Shown here piece after piece: positions 39,971-51,773 of a DNA stretch of 64,000 bases. Each line of letters starts with the position of its first letter. Positions within the stretch are counted from its first letter, which is position 1. The notes beneath the pieces were generated by a model. That model saw only the letters and a list, made by a program, of their open reading frames with translations, ran no database searches and had not been told where the DNA came from. The translations under genes were made by a program, and so were the position numbers. The stretch is from contig NC_133931.1 in NCBI RefSeq assembly GCF_031877795.1, positions 23,682,264 to 23,746,263 of the forward strand. The letters run 5' to 3'. This stretch comes from Strix aluco (taxonomy: Eukaryota; Chordata; Aves; Strigiformes; Strigidae).

Positions 39971-42877
39971 TGCTTAGTTGTCTTCATTAATGTTGAAATG
40001 CTTAAATGCTCAGATGCTGGGAAGAGTGGTGGAAAGTCTTCATAAATTGCTCAAGATGACTAAGTCTAGGTTGTTTCCCCCCCCCTCCCCCCCAGGAATT
40101 ATTTGCATCTCTATTTTGGCCAAATTCCACATTTGATAACAAAGTGTATCCCCAAGCAGTTACAGCTAGGTTGTCCCAGGGGCTGGTGGGAATATGCAAG
40201 AGGACGGTTGTTACAGGAAGGGAGAGGCTGGATTTCTGGAAGGGTCTGTGTTACCTCTGGCTTCAGAAGGTGAACTAACCTTGAGGTGAAAGAATTTGGA
40301 GAGAAATTCTGGAAATACACTAGCCAACCTTTCAGTCTCTTTCTTCTGCCATTACTGTATTGCTTTCCTTACAGCAGCAAACTGTTACATCAAGACTAAT
40401 TGGAAAATGACTCTAAACTGCGGGTATGTTCACATGTATTTGATGTACAAGGGGAAAGAGGGTAAAAGCAGCCAAAATAAGGAATACTTATTTTAGGATA
40501 TTGCGGTAATGAAAATCTTTGCGTGCTGCTTCTAGACATGTATCACCTTTTTAATATCTGGAAGCAGTCAGCTAAGCATAGTTTTGATCTTTGCTACATT
40601 CTGTGTAGTCAAAGACCTGATGCTCTATCTGTCTTCTGCCACACTGCCCGTCATGTGGAGCATGCTTTGGGCAGTGCCCGGTGCTGAGGCTGAAGGTGGT
40701 ACTAGGACTGTAGCTCTTGGTTGCCGAATGTGGGTAGTAGGTGAGGAGTCAAAGCTGATTGTGTGACAGGAGGGATGGCTTTGTGTGAAGAAGCATGACA
40801 AGCCATCTGTGTTGTATTTGAAAGTCTTCAGTTCAAATCCTATTTAGAGTAAGTCATGATTTTAAATTGAGGCTACTTAACACTAAATAGGTATCTGTGA
40901 GCAACGTTTGGACCAATGAATGTGCCTAAGTAATGTAGTTGATCCAGAACACTTACAGAGCAACATGGAGTTTTCTTTAAACTTTCCAAGCAGGCAGTGC
41001 TTCCTTTAAACAGAGAAAGAATTTGACATTAGTGGTGCAGGGGAAACCATCTAGTAATCAAAATACCCCTGCTCCTATAAATGTAAACCAAAGCTTAACA
41101 ATAGCAAATGATACCCATTTATCTTCCCAATGTACAGTATAAACATTGTGTGCCATTAAGTACTGACTAACATTCTCTCAGGCATGTCTGCAGGTTTAAA
41201 TAGCCAGGGGTCTTTAGTCATACTGACAGCTTCAGAGGCAAAGAAACTTGGTACTGCCAGGTGCGCAGGCTAATAGACCTGCCTGACCTTGCAGCTCTAG
41301 CCCCAATATTTGTCCCAGTTGCTATGAGTTAATTTACTTTTAAATTCTAAGTTTCTTCTAAACTGTAATAACCAACAGCAGTTATTGTTGTAGTGTGTTC
41401 CTTCAGTTACTAGCATGTGCTGATGTAAAGAAATGTGTCCTGGGACTGAAGAGAGCTTTTTGACCATGCAGCAGAGCTCAGAGGTATCTCTGGCTAAATG
41501 TATTCAACCACAACAGTGAAAGGAGCGTTGACTTCTATGTCTGTGCTTTTAGAGGCTGCAGGTTGTAATTGTTCTCCATATAATATGGTTTTGCAGTGGA
41601 TGCACAGCAAGCACTGCCTTTCAGCAGGCAACCAAGCTGTAGCTTGGTTTTATTGGAGTGGGAAGAAAGGGCAAGGCTGGGTGCCTAACACAGGAGTAGG
41701 CAGAAGGGCTAACCTTTCCTGAAATCAGTGCCAACCCATCAATTTTCCTTTGTTTGTTTGTGTGTGTTTGTTTTGCTTTTTGCCTTTGCCAGCAGAGTTC
41801 AGCTAATCCTAGCTTACAAACAGTTGGGACTGGGATTTAGCGCAGTACAAGACAGACCTGAGTTAGACCCTAATCAGCTGCCCATTATGGGGTCTGGCAT
41901 GCTGTTTCTAGGAGATGCAGAGCTGAAAAACATGCTTGTCTGCTCTGAGACCATCCCAACTGTAAAGGTTTTTGCTATATTTATGTATTAAATAATATGT
42001 AAAAAGGAACTGTTTGACCTAAACTACTTTGGAAGAGGTCTTGCCATGTAGAAGCCTGACCATGCCTTCAAATTTTTGGCTGGCTTACTTTATTCTTGAG
42101 TGTTTGAGGAATGATTGATTGTTCTGGAAGCAAACTAAAAAGATAGATTTGAAGTTGTGAGCTCTCCAGGTCTAAAGAGCATTATGAGAGTAGGCATGTT
42201 TTAAGAGTACACATTGGAGTGCTTTAGCAGCTAAGTACAGGCAGCTGCTCTTTGGACAACTTTGTTTTCATAGTTCACACAGCTCATATGTAGGAGAGGC
42301 TGATTTATATGCTGTCTCCACACATGTTTCCATACATGTGGTCAGAAGGGGGAGAAAGAACCTGCCTAATGCAGTAAAGATGCTAGCTTAATTCACTGAA
42401 GACGACTGTAATTTAAGAAAGTGTTTATTCCAGGAGAATATAATTCAGGAAAAACACAAATGTATCTTAAACAATGGCGGCAATCTACAAACTTTTAGAA
42501 ATTAATGCTGCCTTCCCTCATTTTTTACAGGTGTGTTTGCATCCTCTTGGCTGGTTTGTGTACTACAAAAATATCAAATGGATTAGTCTAACTCAAATGG
42601 TGACCACAGTGCTGTTTTGATTCAGCTAGTCACAAAAGCGGAAAACTTTTCAGCATGTGCTTTTTTGGCAAGCTAATCATCAGTGTTTACTGCCAAAGTA
42701 TTGTCACGGTCTATTGCATTTTCTGGTACACGATGAAGTCCAGTGACCAACTGGAGTCTAACGGGGTCTCCATGAAGCCCGTATGTCTGTCTTGTCATTG
42801 TTCCACACAGGGACCTGTTCATTCCCTTGTAACTGACTGACCAGATAGCTCACAAACCCAAGTATTATAGGAATAGC
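39971..42877. other. Spacer between convergent COX6C and VPS13B
   Basis: 2.9 kb between two 3' ends. It has a C-rich run at 40077-40093 (interrupted once by T). Scattered short open frames are not coding-like. No gene recognised. Confidence 0.65.
40077..40093. repeat. C-rich run, G-rich on the - strand
   Basis: Nine C, one T, seven C, just downstream of the COX6C poly(A) site. The G-rich strand could stall polymerase or form structure. That role is inference. Confidence 0.6.
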
Positions 42878-42883
42878 TTTATT
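42878..42883 (-). terminator. VPS13B: Candidate distal poly(A) signal for VPS13B
   Basis: TTTATT on the + strand, i.e. AATAAA on the coding strand, 1.8 kb after the stop. That distance agrees with the roughly 2-kb 3'UTR I recall for human VPS13B. Confidence 0.45.
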
Positions 42884-44702
42884 ATCTTTAAACAATCTCA
42901 TTATATTACAATTTATCCACCAATATGCAAAATTAGAAATATTAAACTATTTCCATAAAATATTCAGGAATGAAGCATGTGTGTGTATATACATAAACAT
43001 TTTTATATAGTGTTATTTAAACAATGACTAAGTTATTAAATCACTGTATGAAATGTTGATAATGGATGGGCTTATTTCACAGTCCGAAAAAGACAATACA
43101 GATCCCAGGCTTCTGTATTTTCAGTACACAAGAGACATGGCTTTTAGAAATACTCCTTTAACAAAACGGAACTCACGAGAAAAACATTGGAGTTACTACA
43201 TTCTTAATTACTGTGCATTTGGTCATATCAAGTATGCATAGAAGTTACTAACTATAAAGCATATGTATCTCCTCCAAATGATGATCAGATTTTATTCCAG
43301 TTTTTGTTTCCAATTCCAGCCATGTTCAGGAATCCCCAGACAAAATTCATGTCCGTAAGTACATAGAAAAGGGGAGAAAAGTAATACACATAGTTGAAAA
43401 CCAAGTAAGCTTTTGTTTTTTGAAATAAAACTGACATAGCCAGATTTGGTTTATAAAGTAATCTAACTGTGCCCAGAGACAGTGATTTCTTGTCTACTAC
43501 AAACTGTAAAACATCTGAAAAATAAGACATTTAGAAAGCTCATTTGTCTTGATGTGTTTAACATCGTATTTGTAAGTGTATCATGATGGCATCATTAACT
43601 ATTAATGCAATTGGCACCTGTAGGTCTGTACTGTTCGATCAACTTCGAAAAAAATAATCTCACTTTGCTTAGCACAAACTTATTTGAAATGTCATGTTTC
43701 TAAATATCCTTGGTTTTATCTGTTCAAAGATGATATGGATAAAATGAATTAGGTCTTAAGTGAGCACATACTATGTAGTGGTGACAGATCAGAAGTAAGC
43801 GAAACCCAACAAGGCTATACTTAGCACCTGCACATCTATGTTGCACTGAGCTTACACATTTTTGGTAGACTTTAAGGAGACTAAGCTCCGTTTCTTAAAT
43901 TTTTGAACTGCATGTTACTGGCTTCCAGCAAATGACCAGACAATGCACAATGTCATATATACATTGAAAGTCCTGAAAATTTGATGGTGGATAAAATAAA
44001 GTTTCTGTATACAGACAGTTTTAAAAATAAATTCATGTTTTAGTTCATGTTTTGTTCTCCAAACCACACAAAGGCACTAGTTTACATTAAGGACTAATGT
44101 CCTGCAAAACTTCAGTCAAATAAAGGAAGCTATTTTAAGGTTAAAGTGGTGCTAAAACCCAGCTGTCACTAGTAACTTAAAACAGCCACACTGGGTTTTT
44201 CAGATTTAGTGGGGGAAAATGTTTTGCCTCAGGACGTACATGTTGGGGGGAGTGCGTGTGTGGGGGGAGAGGCTCAGCCTTGAGCAAGTTTTTACAGCTG
44301 AGTTATAAACCTGGTTTATAACAGGAACTGGCAGACCCTAAAATATGATATAGTAGGTATTGATACACATTTTGTGTGTGTGGTGAAAATGTCTGTATGC
44401 ATGCAATTTTTCCTTATTCTCTGATTTTTGGTTATAGCAAAAAAAAAAGGATTTTGACTGAGCTATAGTCCAAGGCTGTTCCTTTTCACTTTATTCATTT
44501 GCTAGAACACTTTCCTTCCAGCACTAGTACTTTGGCTAGGGAGCAGGAATGTTGTCAAGATTAGAAGAGCTATTGGGCTTAACTTTGTTATCATCTCCTA
44601 CCTCCTCAAAAATTATATGCATCTCTACCTGATGTAGGTTACTGCGGAGAAAGCGTTACTTTCAAAACAGTAAGGTATTACTATACTCACCACAAATAAC
44701 TA
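42884..44702 (-). other. VPS13B: VPS13B 3'UTR (inferred)
   Basis: AT-rich sequence following the stop codon on the - strand. A second AATAAA (TTTATT at 44490-44495 on +) is only about 210 bases past the stop and would give a short 3'UTR. Both may be used. Confidence 0.5.
44490..44495 (-). terminator. VPS13B: Candidate proximal poly(A) signal for VPS13B
   Basis: AATAAA on the coding strand about 210 bases after the stop. It is an alternative to the distal signal at 42878. Confidence 0.4.
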
Positions 44703-44948
44703 TTAATTAAATCCTTTCCTCAAGGCTTTATTTTTCACCATTGTGAATTTGCTAATGAATACTTGGGCAAAATTTGGATCAACTACATATTGATATGTTT
44801 TCATTATAGTTGGAAGGTGTTCAGTAGCCACAGTTTGCAGTGCTGGCACTGTCGAGGTGCTGGGAGCGAGGTGGTAAGATGTCTTTGTGATGTACTCCAC
44901 AAGGCGGTTGTATTGTTGTTCTGATAGTCTCTCTCTAGCTCCATCTGC
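44703..44948 (-). CDS. VPS13B: VPS13B last coding exon, C-terminus
   Basis: VPS13B (COH1) is a roughly 4000-residue bridge-type lipid-transfer protein of the Golgi region; loss in people causes Cohen syndrome. On the - strand, after the acceptor TGATTTCAG, the exon reads ADGARERLSEQQYNRLVEYI, then TKTSYHLAPS, and later TYQYVVDPNFAQVFISKFTM and VKNKALRKGFN before the stop at 44705-44703. I recognise the RERLSEQQYNRLV and VDP-FAQVF-SKFTMVKNKALRKGF segments as the conserved VPS13B tail. 81 residues plus stop, phase 0 in. Confidence 0.96.
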   Translation of the reverse strand, partial: ADGARERLSEQQYNRLVEYITKTSYHLAPSTSTVPALQTVATEHLPTIMKTYQYVVDPNFAQVFISKFTMVKNKALRKGFN

Positions 44949-45777
44949 CTGAAATCAGATAAGATAAAATAGTTACTGAGTTACTGACGGTAACTGAACT
45001 TAGTAGTAATGCCAATAACTTCCACATTACTTTCTGTAGTTAAAAATCTTCCTCCCCGGCATCTTTCTTACAATAGTTTAATGGATGGTTTAATCAACAG
45101 TGTTCTCCTCTAGTTTAACGCTTGGTGGATTACTTCTCTCCTTTGCTGTTCTGGATGCTTCTGAGAAGCTCTAACCCTGCCATAGAAAATTTAAGCAGTA
45201 TCTTTTGAGAATTTCAGGGATGGACACCTTGGTCAAGAGTAGATCTTTACAACAGATCAGCTCTTTGTAGACAGGAAAAGCATCTGAACCCCTTTTAGAA
45301 AAATGCCAGTAGCTCTTGGCAGTGCTTATCAGATAGCAATTCTAATTAGCAAAAACATTGTCTCACAACGTACAATTAAAGACAGCCCATAGCTATATCT
45401 GGGCAGTTAAATCTTTAACTTACTTGATTTAAAATAAAGACTAAAAGCTACCTTCCAGGTGAATGTTCTCTGACTGGATATATCCATCTGCTTCTGGTAA
45501 CCAAAAAAGCCATTCTGGGTCAGAGGACCCACACAATTACATTTTTTAAAACAAAAGGGTTTTACTAAAGATGGTTTGGGCATGTTGTTTCTGGAAAAGA
45601 AATTAAGGTGTCTATGCAACCTGCCCTTTCCACCATCATGAGTTGGAAGAAACTCCTCTGAAGAAACTCCTTTTGCAGGCTGGAATATGTAGAGGTTCAA
45701 GGCTCTAGCAAGACGGATGCAAGTAACCTACCTTTAGTGGAAAAAAATGCAGGAAAACAAATCCTCTCAACAGAAAG

Positions 45778-46330
45778 GTGGCATCTACCATATGGCTCCA
45801 ACCAGATAAAGTATTAGAAGAAAAGCCATGGGAAAACCTGGCTTTGGAAGATCAATCTACTGTGCCCTTTTTCTTGAAGAAGAAATTGAAGATGACTATT
45901 GATGAGCTTGAGAAGGGAAAGCACGGAAGCAGGCATCAAGCTAGTTGTATGGTTTCAAAAAATGTATTTCAGAAATACCATCATGGATGCTACAGCGGTA
46001 TCACTAGCAAAGTCATTCAGAATAGAAGTTATTTCCAAAATATGACAATGAATAAAAAGGCAGAAACTATCCTAGGGCTAGACTTTGATGCTCCCTTATT
46101 TACACTTGGAGAACTGCTGACCAGTTTCATTTTTGTAGGGTTTAAAATGGATGTCACGCTAAGGATTCAGAGCTATCTTCTGACTGTCTTTCAGGGAGTT
46201 TGACTCATGCCTCACTAGATGTGATGATATTTTCAAACAGTGCCATTGGATTCAATTTAACATCCACAATCAATGTCTTGTCACATCTCTGTACTGCAAG
46301 GCTCATTTTAAACAAACCATTGCTTATTTG
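45778..46330 (+). pseudogene. Coding-like relic, unrecognised protein (segment 1)
   Basis: A 141-codon open frame (45778-46203) reads for example WLQPDKVLEEKPWENLALED and ETILGLDFDAPLFTLGELLT, then stops. One frame over it continues SLDVMIFSNSAIGFNLTST to about 46326. Amphipathic strand-like runs and N-x-S/T sites (NRS, NMT, NLT) suggest part of an extracellular, beta-rich protein. There is no clean start, no splice pair and a probable frameshift. I do not recognise the family. It may be a decayed gene copy or simply a lucky open stretch. Confidence 0.35.
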
Positions 46331-47559
46331 AAGAAAGAATTAATATGATTGATAGATAGCGACAGATGTCACATCCAAATCAAAACAGTCCCCTCTGTTT
46401 TTTTTTTTTACTATGCCTTTGGAGATGAATTTGCTGCTCAGCAAGTAGAAACACTCCTGTTTTCAATCATCACCACAAAAATGCTAAAGGAAGCAGGCTC
46501 ATGAACAAGCTCAGAAGCTCAAGGTTGGAGCCTATGCCTAGAAACAGTGGAAATGATGAAATGGGCAGGGGAGAGTGTGCTTTCCATGAATGACCTTAAA
46601 AGGGAAGGGAAAAATCAGAAGGTTGACTGCTGCAGCAGACTCTGGGCTAACAGTGGAGAATGGTGTCTGAACCATGTCTTCGGTCTGGTGGCACAGAAAA
46701 ATTATCTCAGGAGTCAGTCTTTTATCAGTTGAAAGGAGAGAAATACACTAAAGTACCACCTATGTACACTAGATTTTAAGTTATGGGGTAAATCTTGCAT
46801 GTAGATGGCTCCACATTTTTTCCTGATTTCTACTTCTAGGGAGGTAAGCCCAGGGGAAGCTGGGTTATAGTTCTGCCTCCAGGGTGACGAAAGACCCAAG
46901 TTATCAAAGGAGATGGAAAGGGTGCTGGCATCCCACTCACCTACTCTTGTGAACCCATTCTTCATTAAGCCCCAGGCTATATCCCACAGATATGACATAA
47001 TTATTCAGGAGGAAATATTAACTGCACTTGGATGGTCTTCCAGAGTAACTGGGACCCTACTTGCTTCCAGATGACTTCATCTGCAACCGTCTGCTTCTTC
47101 AGCAGGTTTCAGTTTATCTTATATTGTCAAGACAACAACAGAAACTTGGCATTGCTGTTACTCTACATTTTTCCCTAAATGGGACCCACCATAGTCACCA
47201 AGTGCCTTGGCCCACTACTTTGAACAACTGTAATGTTAATAGACAGAACATTCAATGAATCAAAACTTAGTCAAGGGTTGCTTAATGCACCTGCTAGAGG
47301 AATCTTAAAAGATATCACATCCTTTCATGCTAGAAGGTTAAAAACTCCAGAATTTTTCTAAAATTCCTCCCATTACAGCTTATAAAGAATAAGCCTTCAT
47401 CAATTCTAACTCTACAGTAGCTACAGCACCTTCGTTGTGCAGTCCAGAGGTTTATGTGGCACCGATGGGCTGTTCTGTGCACACTGACTAAGGAGAGCTG
47501 GTCCTTTAGGTTTTTTTTTCACTGCTTGGAAAAATCCAGAGACTGGTTTTCAGCTCCAG

Positions 47560-48033
47560 AGATGATAACATGTGGAACTATCATGAAAACCTTGTTGCAG
47601 ATCATTACAAAGAAATTCTGGAGTATCTGAAATTCCAGGGCCCTTCAATTTTTTGCTGACTTCCTGATGTTATAAGCTATATACCAAGAGCAGCTGGAAG
47701 AGCAGGACTTTTGAGTTTGATGTCTGTCTGGAAGCAAGCAGTGTCTCAATTACTTTGGAAGATAAGCCAAGTACAATTAATGCTTCCCTTTCAGTAACAA
47801 TGTTGTCAGTGTCAGTTTTCAAGAATCCATTCAGGCTACTCCTAGCCAGATGGATTAAGTTATATATTGTGGAGGTGAACAAGCCATCAGGCAAACCTAT
47901 TGCTGAAGGAGTCAAAAATATGCTCTATAACATCTCTGGTGATTACAGCTGCAGAATAACTCATGTTTTGTTTCCTAATAGTTCCAAGACGCTGAGGAGA
48001 GGGAAGGGAAGAAACTGTTTTGGGCAGAGCTGA
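47560..48033 (+). pseudogene. Coding-like relic, unrecognised protein (segment 2)
   Basis: One frame reads NMWNYHENLVADHYKEILEY before a TGA. A second open stretch reads TFEFDVCLEASSVSITLEDK, VEVNKPSGKPIAEGVKNMLY and NISGDYSCRITHVLFPNSSK. The G-D-Y-S-C pattern with N-glycosylation sites resembles an extracellular beta-sandwich, but no family can be named. Same strand as segment 1, about 1.2 kb further on. Confidence 0.33.
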
Positions 48034-50225
48034 AGCAAAACTTTTGGCAATTATTTTTGTGAGCTATAAGACAAAAAAGTGGATTTTTATAACGTCAAAA
48101 TGAGATGCTTCAATTTGTTGTATTACTTTTAGATCTTTGACTAAATTAATCCAAAAAATAGAGATAATTTACATTTGGTAACAGTACCTCTGTTTTGCTA
48201 AACTCACTATAATATTTTGATTGACCTGACTGGGCATTTTCCAGCTAAAAATTCTGGCCATCTTTACTAATGTCATCACGTACAGATGTGTCTGCACTTC
48301 AGCTGAGGACATCTTCAGTGTAACAAGATGGCCTACCATTAATATTTAGGAGTTGTGTCTATTCAGATGTAGGTCTGCAGCTCTGAGGCTGCTCACCTAC
48401 AAGTCACAGCTTGCTGCTCCTGAGGTTCCTTTTCCTCATCACATTCAAAGAGTTTTTCAAAGCTCTTGTTGGGGACCTGAAGGGGAGGCCCCAGCTCCCA
48501 CCAGCACCAGTGCTGCACACAACACCCCAAGTGCTGCTGAACTGACATGCTCAGTGGCAGAAAGGAAATGGTTACCAAGTATGAAATTTCTCAATCTACT
48601 AAGGCAAAAAGAATAAACATTAATTATGAAAGAATATTACTTAAATCTAGGTAGTTAATTAAACTTTATGAAGCTTTTGGAATCTTTTATTGTGTAGCTG
48701 TCTCAGCATAAAAAAATGTAGACTTTCTTATTCTTGTCTGTCTTACTTTCAACTGCTCCTCCCTAGAGCACATTTCTTTAAATTTTCATACAAATTTCAG
48801 CATCAGTGTCTGCATTCTGAAGGAATATTTTGCCAGGTCTGTTTTGTACAGCATCACTCAGCTTTTGCTGTCTTGCCATCCCTGACTTTGCTCCACCTGG
48901 GTCACAGGCACTCTTCACTGCTTTTATCATACCATACATTTTCACTGCATTCTGAAGAGCCTGTGCCAGCAAAAGAGATTATGTACTGAGGCTGGGTGGC
49001 TCAAGGCTCACAGCTCTTGGCATTGCTATGCCACTGGAAGAGGACTCCCGTATTTCTATCCAGAACTTCAGAAAAAAACATATATTTGGTCCAGTACGTC
49101 CAAAGCAGGTCACATTCACTGCATGTACTAGCACATGTATGTGGAAACACGGGATTCTGCACATGCCATGTAGGGTTGCTCTCTGCATATACAGGAGGTG
49201 CTTGCCCAGAAGTCCTACATATTCCCAGCTGCAGCAACTGTGGGGACTGGACTTAGGCTCCCTGTCCCTTACCTTCCATTCTCCCAGCCACTCAGCCCCT
49301 CTGCCTCATCACCCTCTTGCCGCAACCCTTGGGCAAGCAGCCCCTCCCCCAGAGCAGCAGTCTGCTCCTCACCCCTTGGATAACCAGAAAGAAAGACAAG
49401 ATCCATCACACTACAGCCTGATAAAAAAAGATCTGGGCTGGTCCTAAAGTCAGGGTTAGGATGGGGTGAGTGCGCATCAGATGCCTGAAGGAACACAAAC
49501 TGTCTTCCTCTTCCCTCCAGGACAGTAGCTCTGGAGTGAGCAGGATAGTCTGGATTCAGTCTGATGTGTGCCTCCAGCAACCAGCATTCAGGGATAAAAA
49601 AACTGATCTTTGCCCACTTGCATCAAAATTTAAATAATGCCTCATGTAGCTTTGTGGTGAGAGAAGGCAACTTCAGTCAACAGCACTCTGTGAGACTGAG
49701 GTTAGTGGAAAGACAATAAGTGTAAATAGAGAATTCAACACTAAAAAAAGCTTTCACAAAAAAATGCAAGCGCCATCATGACACAGATGGAGTCCTTGCT
49801 GTGCTGGAATCAATGGAAAAACTCTTCAGTGACTTCAGCAAAGTTAGGATTTTACTGAAGGTGCTGAAGCCTCCCCTTTTTGGCATACCTCATACTTCAT
49901 GGGGTTTTACATGTTCTTTTCTTGTATTTGAAACAGAAATTTCTGGTATAGCAGCCTATGAACTACCTGACACACTTTTATAAAAACAACTGGGACATGA
50001 ATATTTGTTTTTGAAATGGTCTCTCATATGATTCCACTTGAGAATTTAATACAATAAACATTGTTTCCCGAAAGTGTAAAAATATAACATTCTTCTACCA
50101 TTAAAAGAAGATAATTCATCCAAAACCTCAATATTCAAATGGCTTAGAGATCTTTCAATATGAGGATGAAGGATTTATGCTCTTATGGGCAAACACTTGG
50201 TGCATCCAATCTCAGCAAAAGAACT

Positions 50226-50760
50226 GACCCATTTTAAAGTTAGCGTTTGCAGAAGAAGGAAGATCTAAGGAAATACAGCTAGCAGCCAAGCAAGACCACT
50301 GCATTAGAAGTGGCAAGATAAGAAACATGCTGAAAGGAGCATGCATCGGCACCACTGAACCGTTAAAACAGAATTCAAAGAAGAATAAAAGGAACTGTTC
50401 TCGCTGTGACTTTGTAGGCAGAGGCCGCAACGCTGGCTTGCCAAACAAGACCTCATGCACATGTAGTCATGAGAACCTCTTCAGAAAAGAGGTGGTGCTT
50501 ACCAAGAACCCAGACGACTTCTGCTTTTTCCCTCAGAAAATTGCTGGCCCAGATAGGAAATGTCATGATCAATAAGAGCACAGAAGGGAGGAGGTTTGTC
50601 CCTTTCACCCAAAGGGCAACACAGTCAACTATGAGGTGTGTGAAAACAGCAGGCCTCCTGGTTTTGCACTTAGACCTCTGGCCTCCCGACCCAACGATGA
50701 GTTTGCCAAAAGCATCACCATCAGTGTAACTTTATCGTTGAATGAAAATCATACTCAAGC
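50226..50760 (+). pseudogene. Coding-like relic, unrecognised protein (segment 3)
   Basis: A single frame is open for about 175 codons apart from one TAA at 50573-50575. It reads KNKRNCSRCDFVGRGRNAGL, VVLTKNPDDFCFFPQ and, after the stop, GNTVNYEVCENSRPPGF and DEFAKSITISVTLSLNENHT. It is Cys-rich and then beta-rich. The frame fades into a VPS13B exon on the other strand. Possibly the C-terminal side of the same decayed protein as segments 1 and 2. Not recognised. Confidence 0.38.
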
Positions 50761-50766
50761 CCTTAC

Positions 50767-51016
50767 CTCCAAATCACAGGGCACTCTCTGCTGTTTTAGC
50801 TGCACCTTCAGCAGGTCTTTTTGCTGATCATCTTCCAGGCAATCGATTTCAGTCACAGGGAATGCCTGCTGCTGTGTGTCTTCACTGATGCTGACCACAA
50901 AGAGCACCTCTGAGGTGAGCAGCAAGCAGCCTTCATGCTGCTGGCCTGATCCACTCACAATCATGACGTCTAAGGCCATATGGACCTCCGGCCTTCCTAG
51001 AGATTGCAGCATTTTC
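50767..51016 (-). CDS. VPS13B: VPS13B exon, penultimate (PH-like domain region)
   Basis: On the - strand, after GATAATGTAG, one base completes a Trp codon and the frame reads KMLQSLGRPEVHMALDVMIV, then GCLLLTSEVLFVVSISEDTQ and QQKDLLKVQLKQQRVPCDLE to the donor GAG|GTAAGG. The strand-rich pattern with LLLTSEVLFVV matches the PH-like C-terminal domain of VPS13 proteins, which takes part in membrane targeting. 250 bp, phase 0 out, joining the last exon exactly. Confidence 0.95.
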
Positions 51017-51670
51017 CTACATTATCAAGGAGGAAAAACAAAAAGAAGAAAAAAAAAGTAGTAGTCTGTGTTATGCATTGGGGTCCTCTGGGACTTCTTT
51101 TGAACACTAATGTTTTTAATCAAGCCTCTAGCTATCACCTACAAATATAAAATAAGCCAGGGAATATATTCCAAATCTCCATTACTGAAAGATGTAAGAC
51201 TTAAGATTTAGAGAACAAATGTGAAACTGTTACTTATCAAAACTCCTAAATCATTCACTGCAAAATTGGCCTAATAACCATGCTAGATCAGCTTATTTCC
51301 CATCCTAATAGAAAAATTACCCTGAGAAGTGGCTTACAAATTCAGTGCAGAAAATAAAGCTATCTTCACTAACAGCTGTTTCTGGAGATGTGCAGAATTT
51401 TTTTTGGGCTCAGTGCAATGATAAATAAGTAAGAACTCACTGAATGCCATTAAATAAAAATCAGCTCTGTAGTTCCAAAGCTGGAAGCAGATCAGCAGCC
51501 CATCATTTGCAGATTGGGTTTCTATGCACTACCTTTGTGTTTAGTGTTCCTAAACAAACTGCCATAACTCAGCCTTTCCTAGGGAAGCAGCCTGTTAACT
51601 TGACCACAGGCCAGAACCTATTAATAAACAATGTGGATGTAAAAATGAGCAAGTGTCTAAATAATTTTAC
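51017..51670 (-). other. VPS13B: VPS13B intron
   Basis: 654-bp AT-rich intron. Nothing recognised. Confidence 0.7.
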
Positions 51671-51773
51671 CAGACATATTTGACGTGGCTATTTGGAGCC
51701 TGCTCAACATGTTGATCATTTGGATGAGAGCGCTGCTTGGGAAGCTGAGAAAGTCCAGCTCCATGCAAAATAC
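51671..51773 (-). CDS. VPS13B: VPS13B short exon (linker)
   Basis: Short exon found by phase rather than length. Acceptor TTACCACAG, then two bases completing Gly, ILHGAGLSQLPKQR, EQAPNSHVKYV and TG of a Trp codon before the donor GTAAAA. 103 bp; it closes the phase gap between its neighbours (phase 1 in, phase 2 out). The GILHGAGLSQLPKQR run is a segment I recognise from VPS13B. Confidence 0.95.

Larger units (their letters stand above)
44949..50766 (-). other. VPS13B: VPS13B last intron, 5.8 kb
   Basis: Non-coding on the VPS13B strand. On the opposite (+) strand it carries several coding-like but broken segments, listed separately (45778-46203, 47560-48033, 50226-50760). Between them I see ordinary AT-rich sequence. 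Confidence 0.7.

Noticed and set aside
49028-49447. 139-codon open frame on + strand
   Set aside because: Other frames of the same region are also open, and the composition is low-complexity Ser/Pro near the end. There is no continuity with the coding-like segments on either side.
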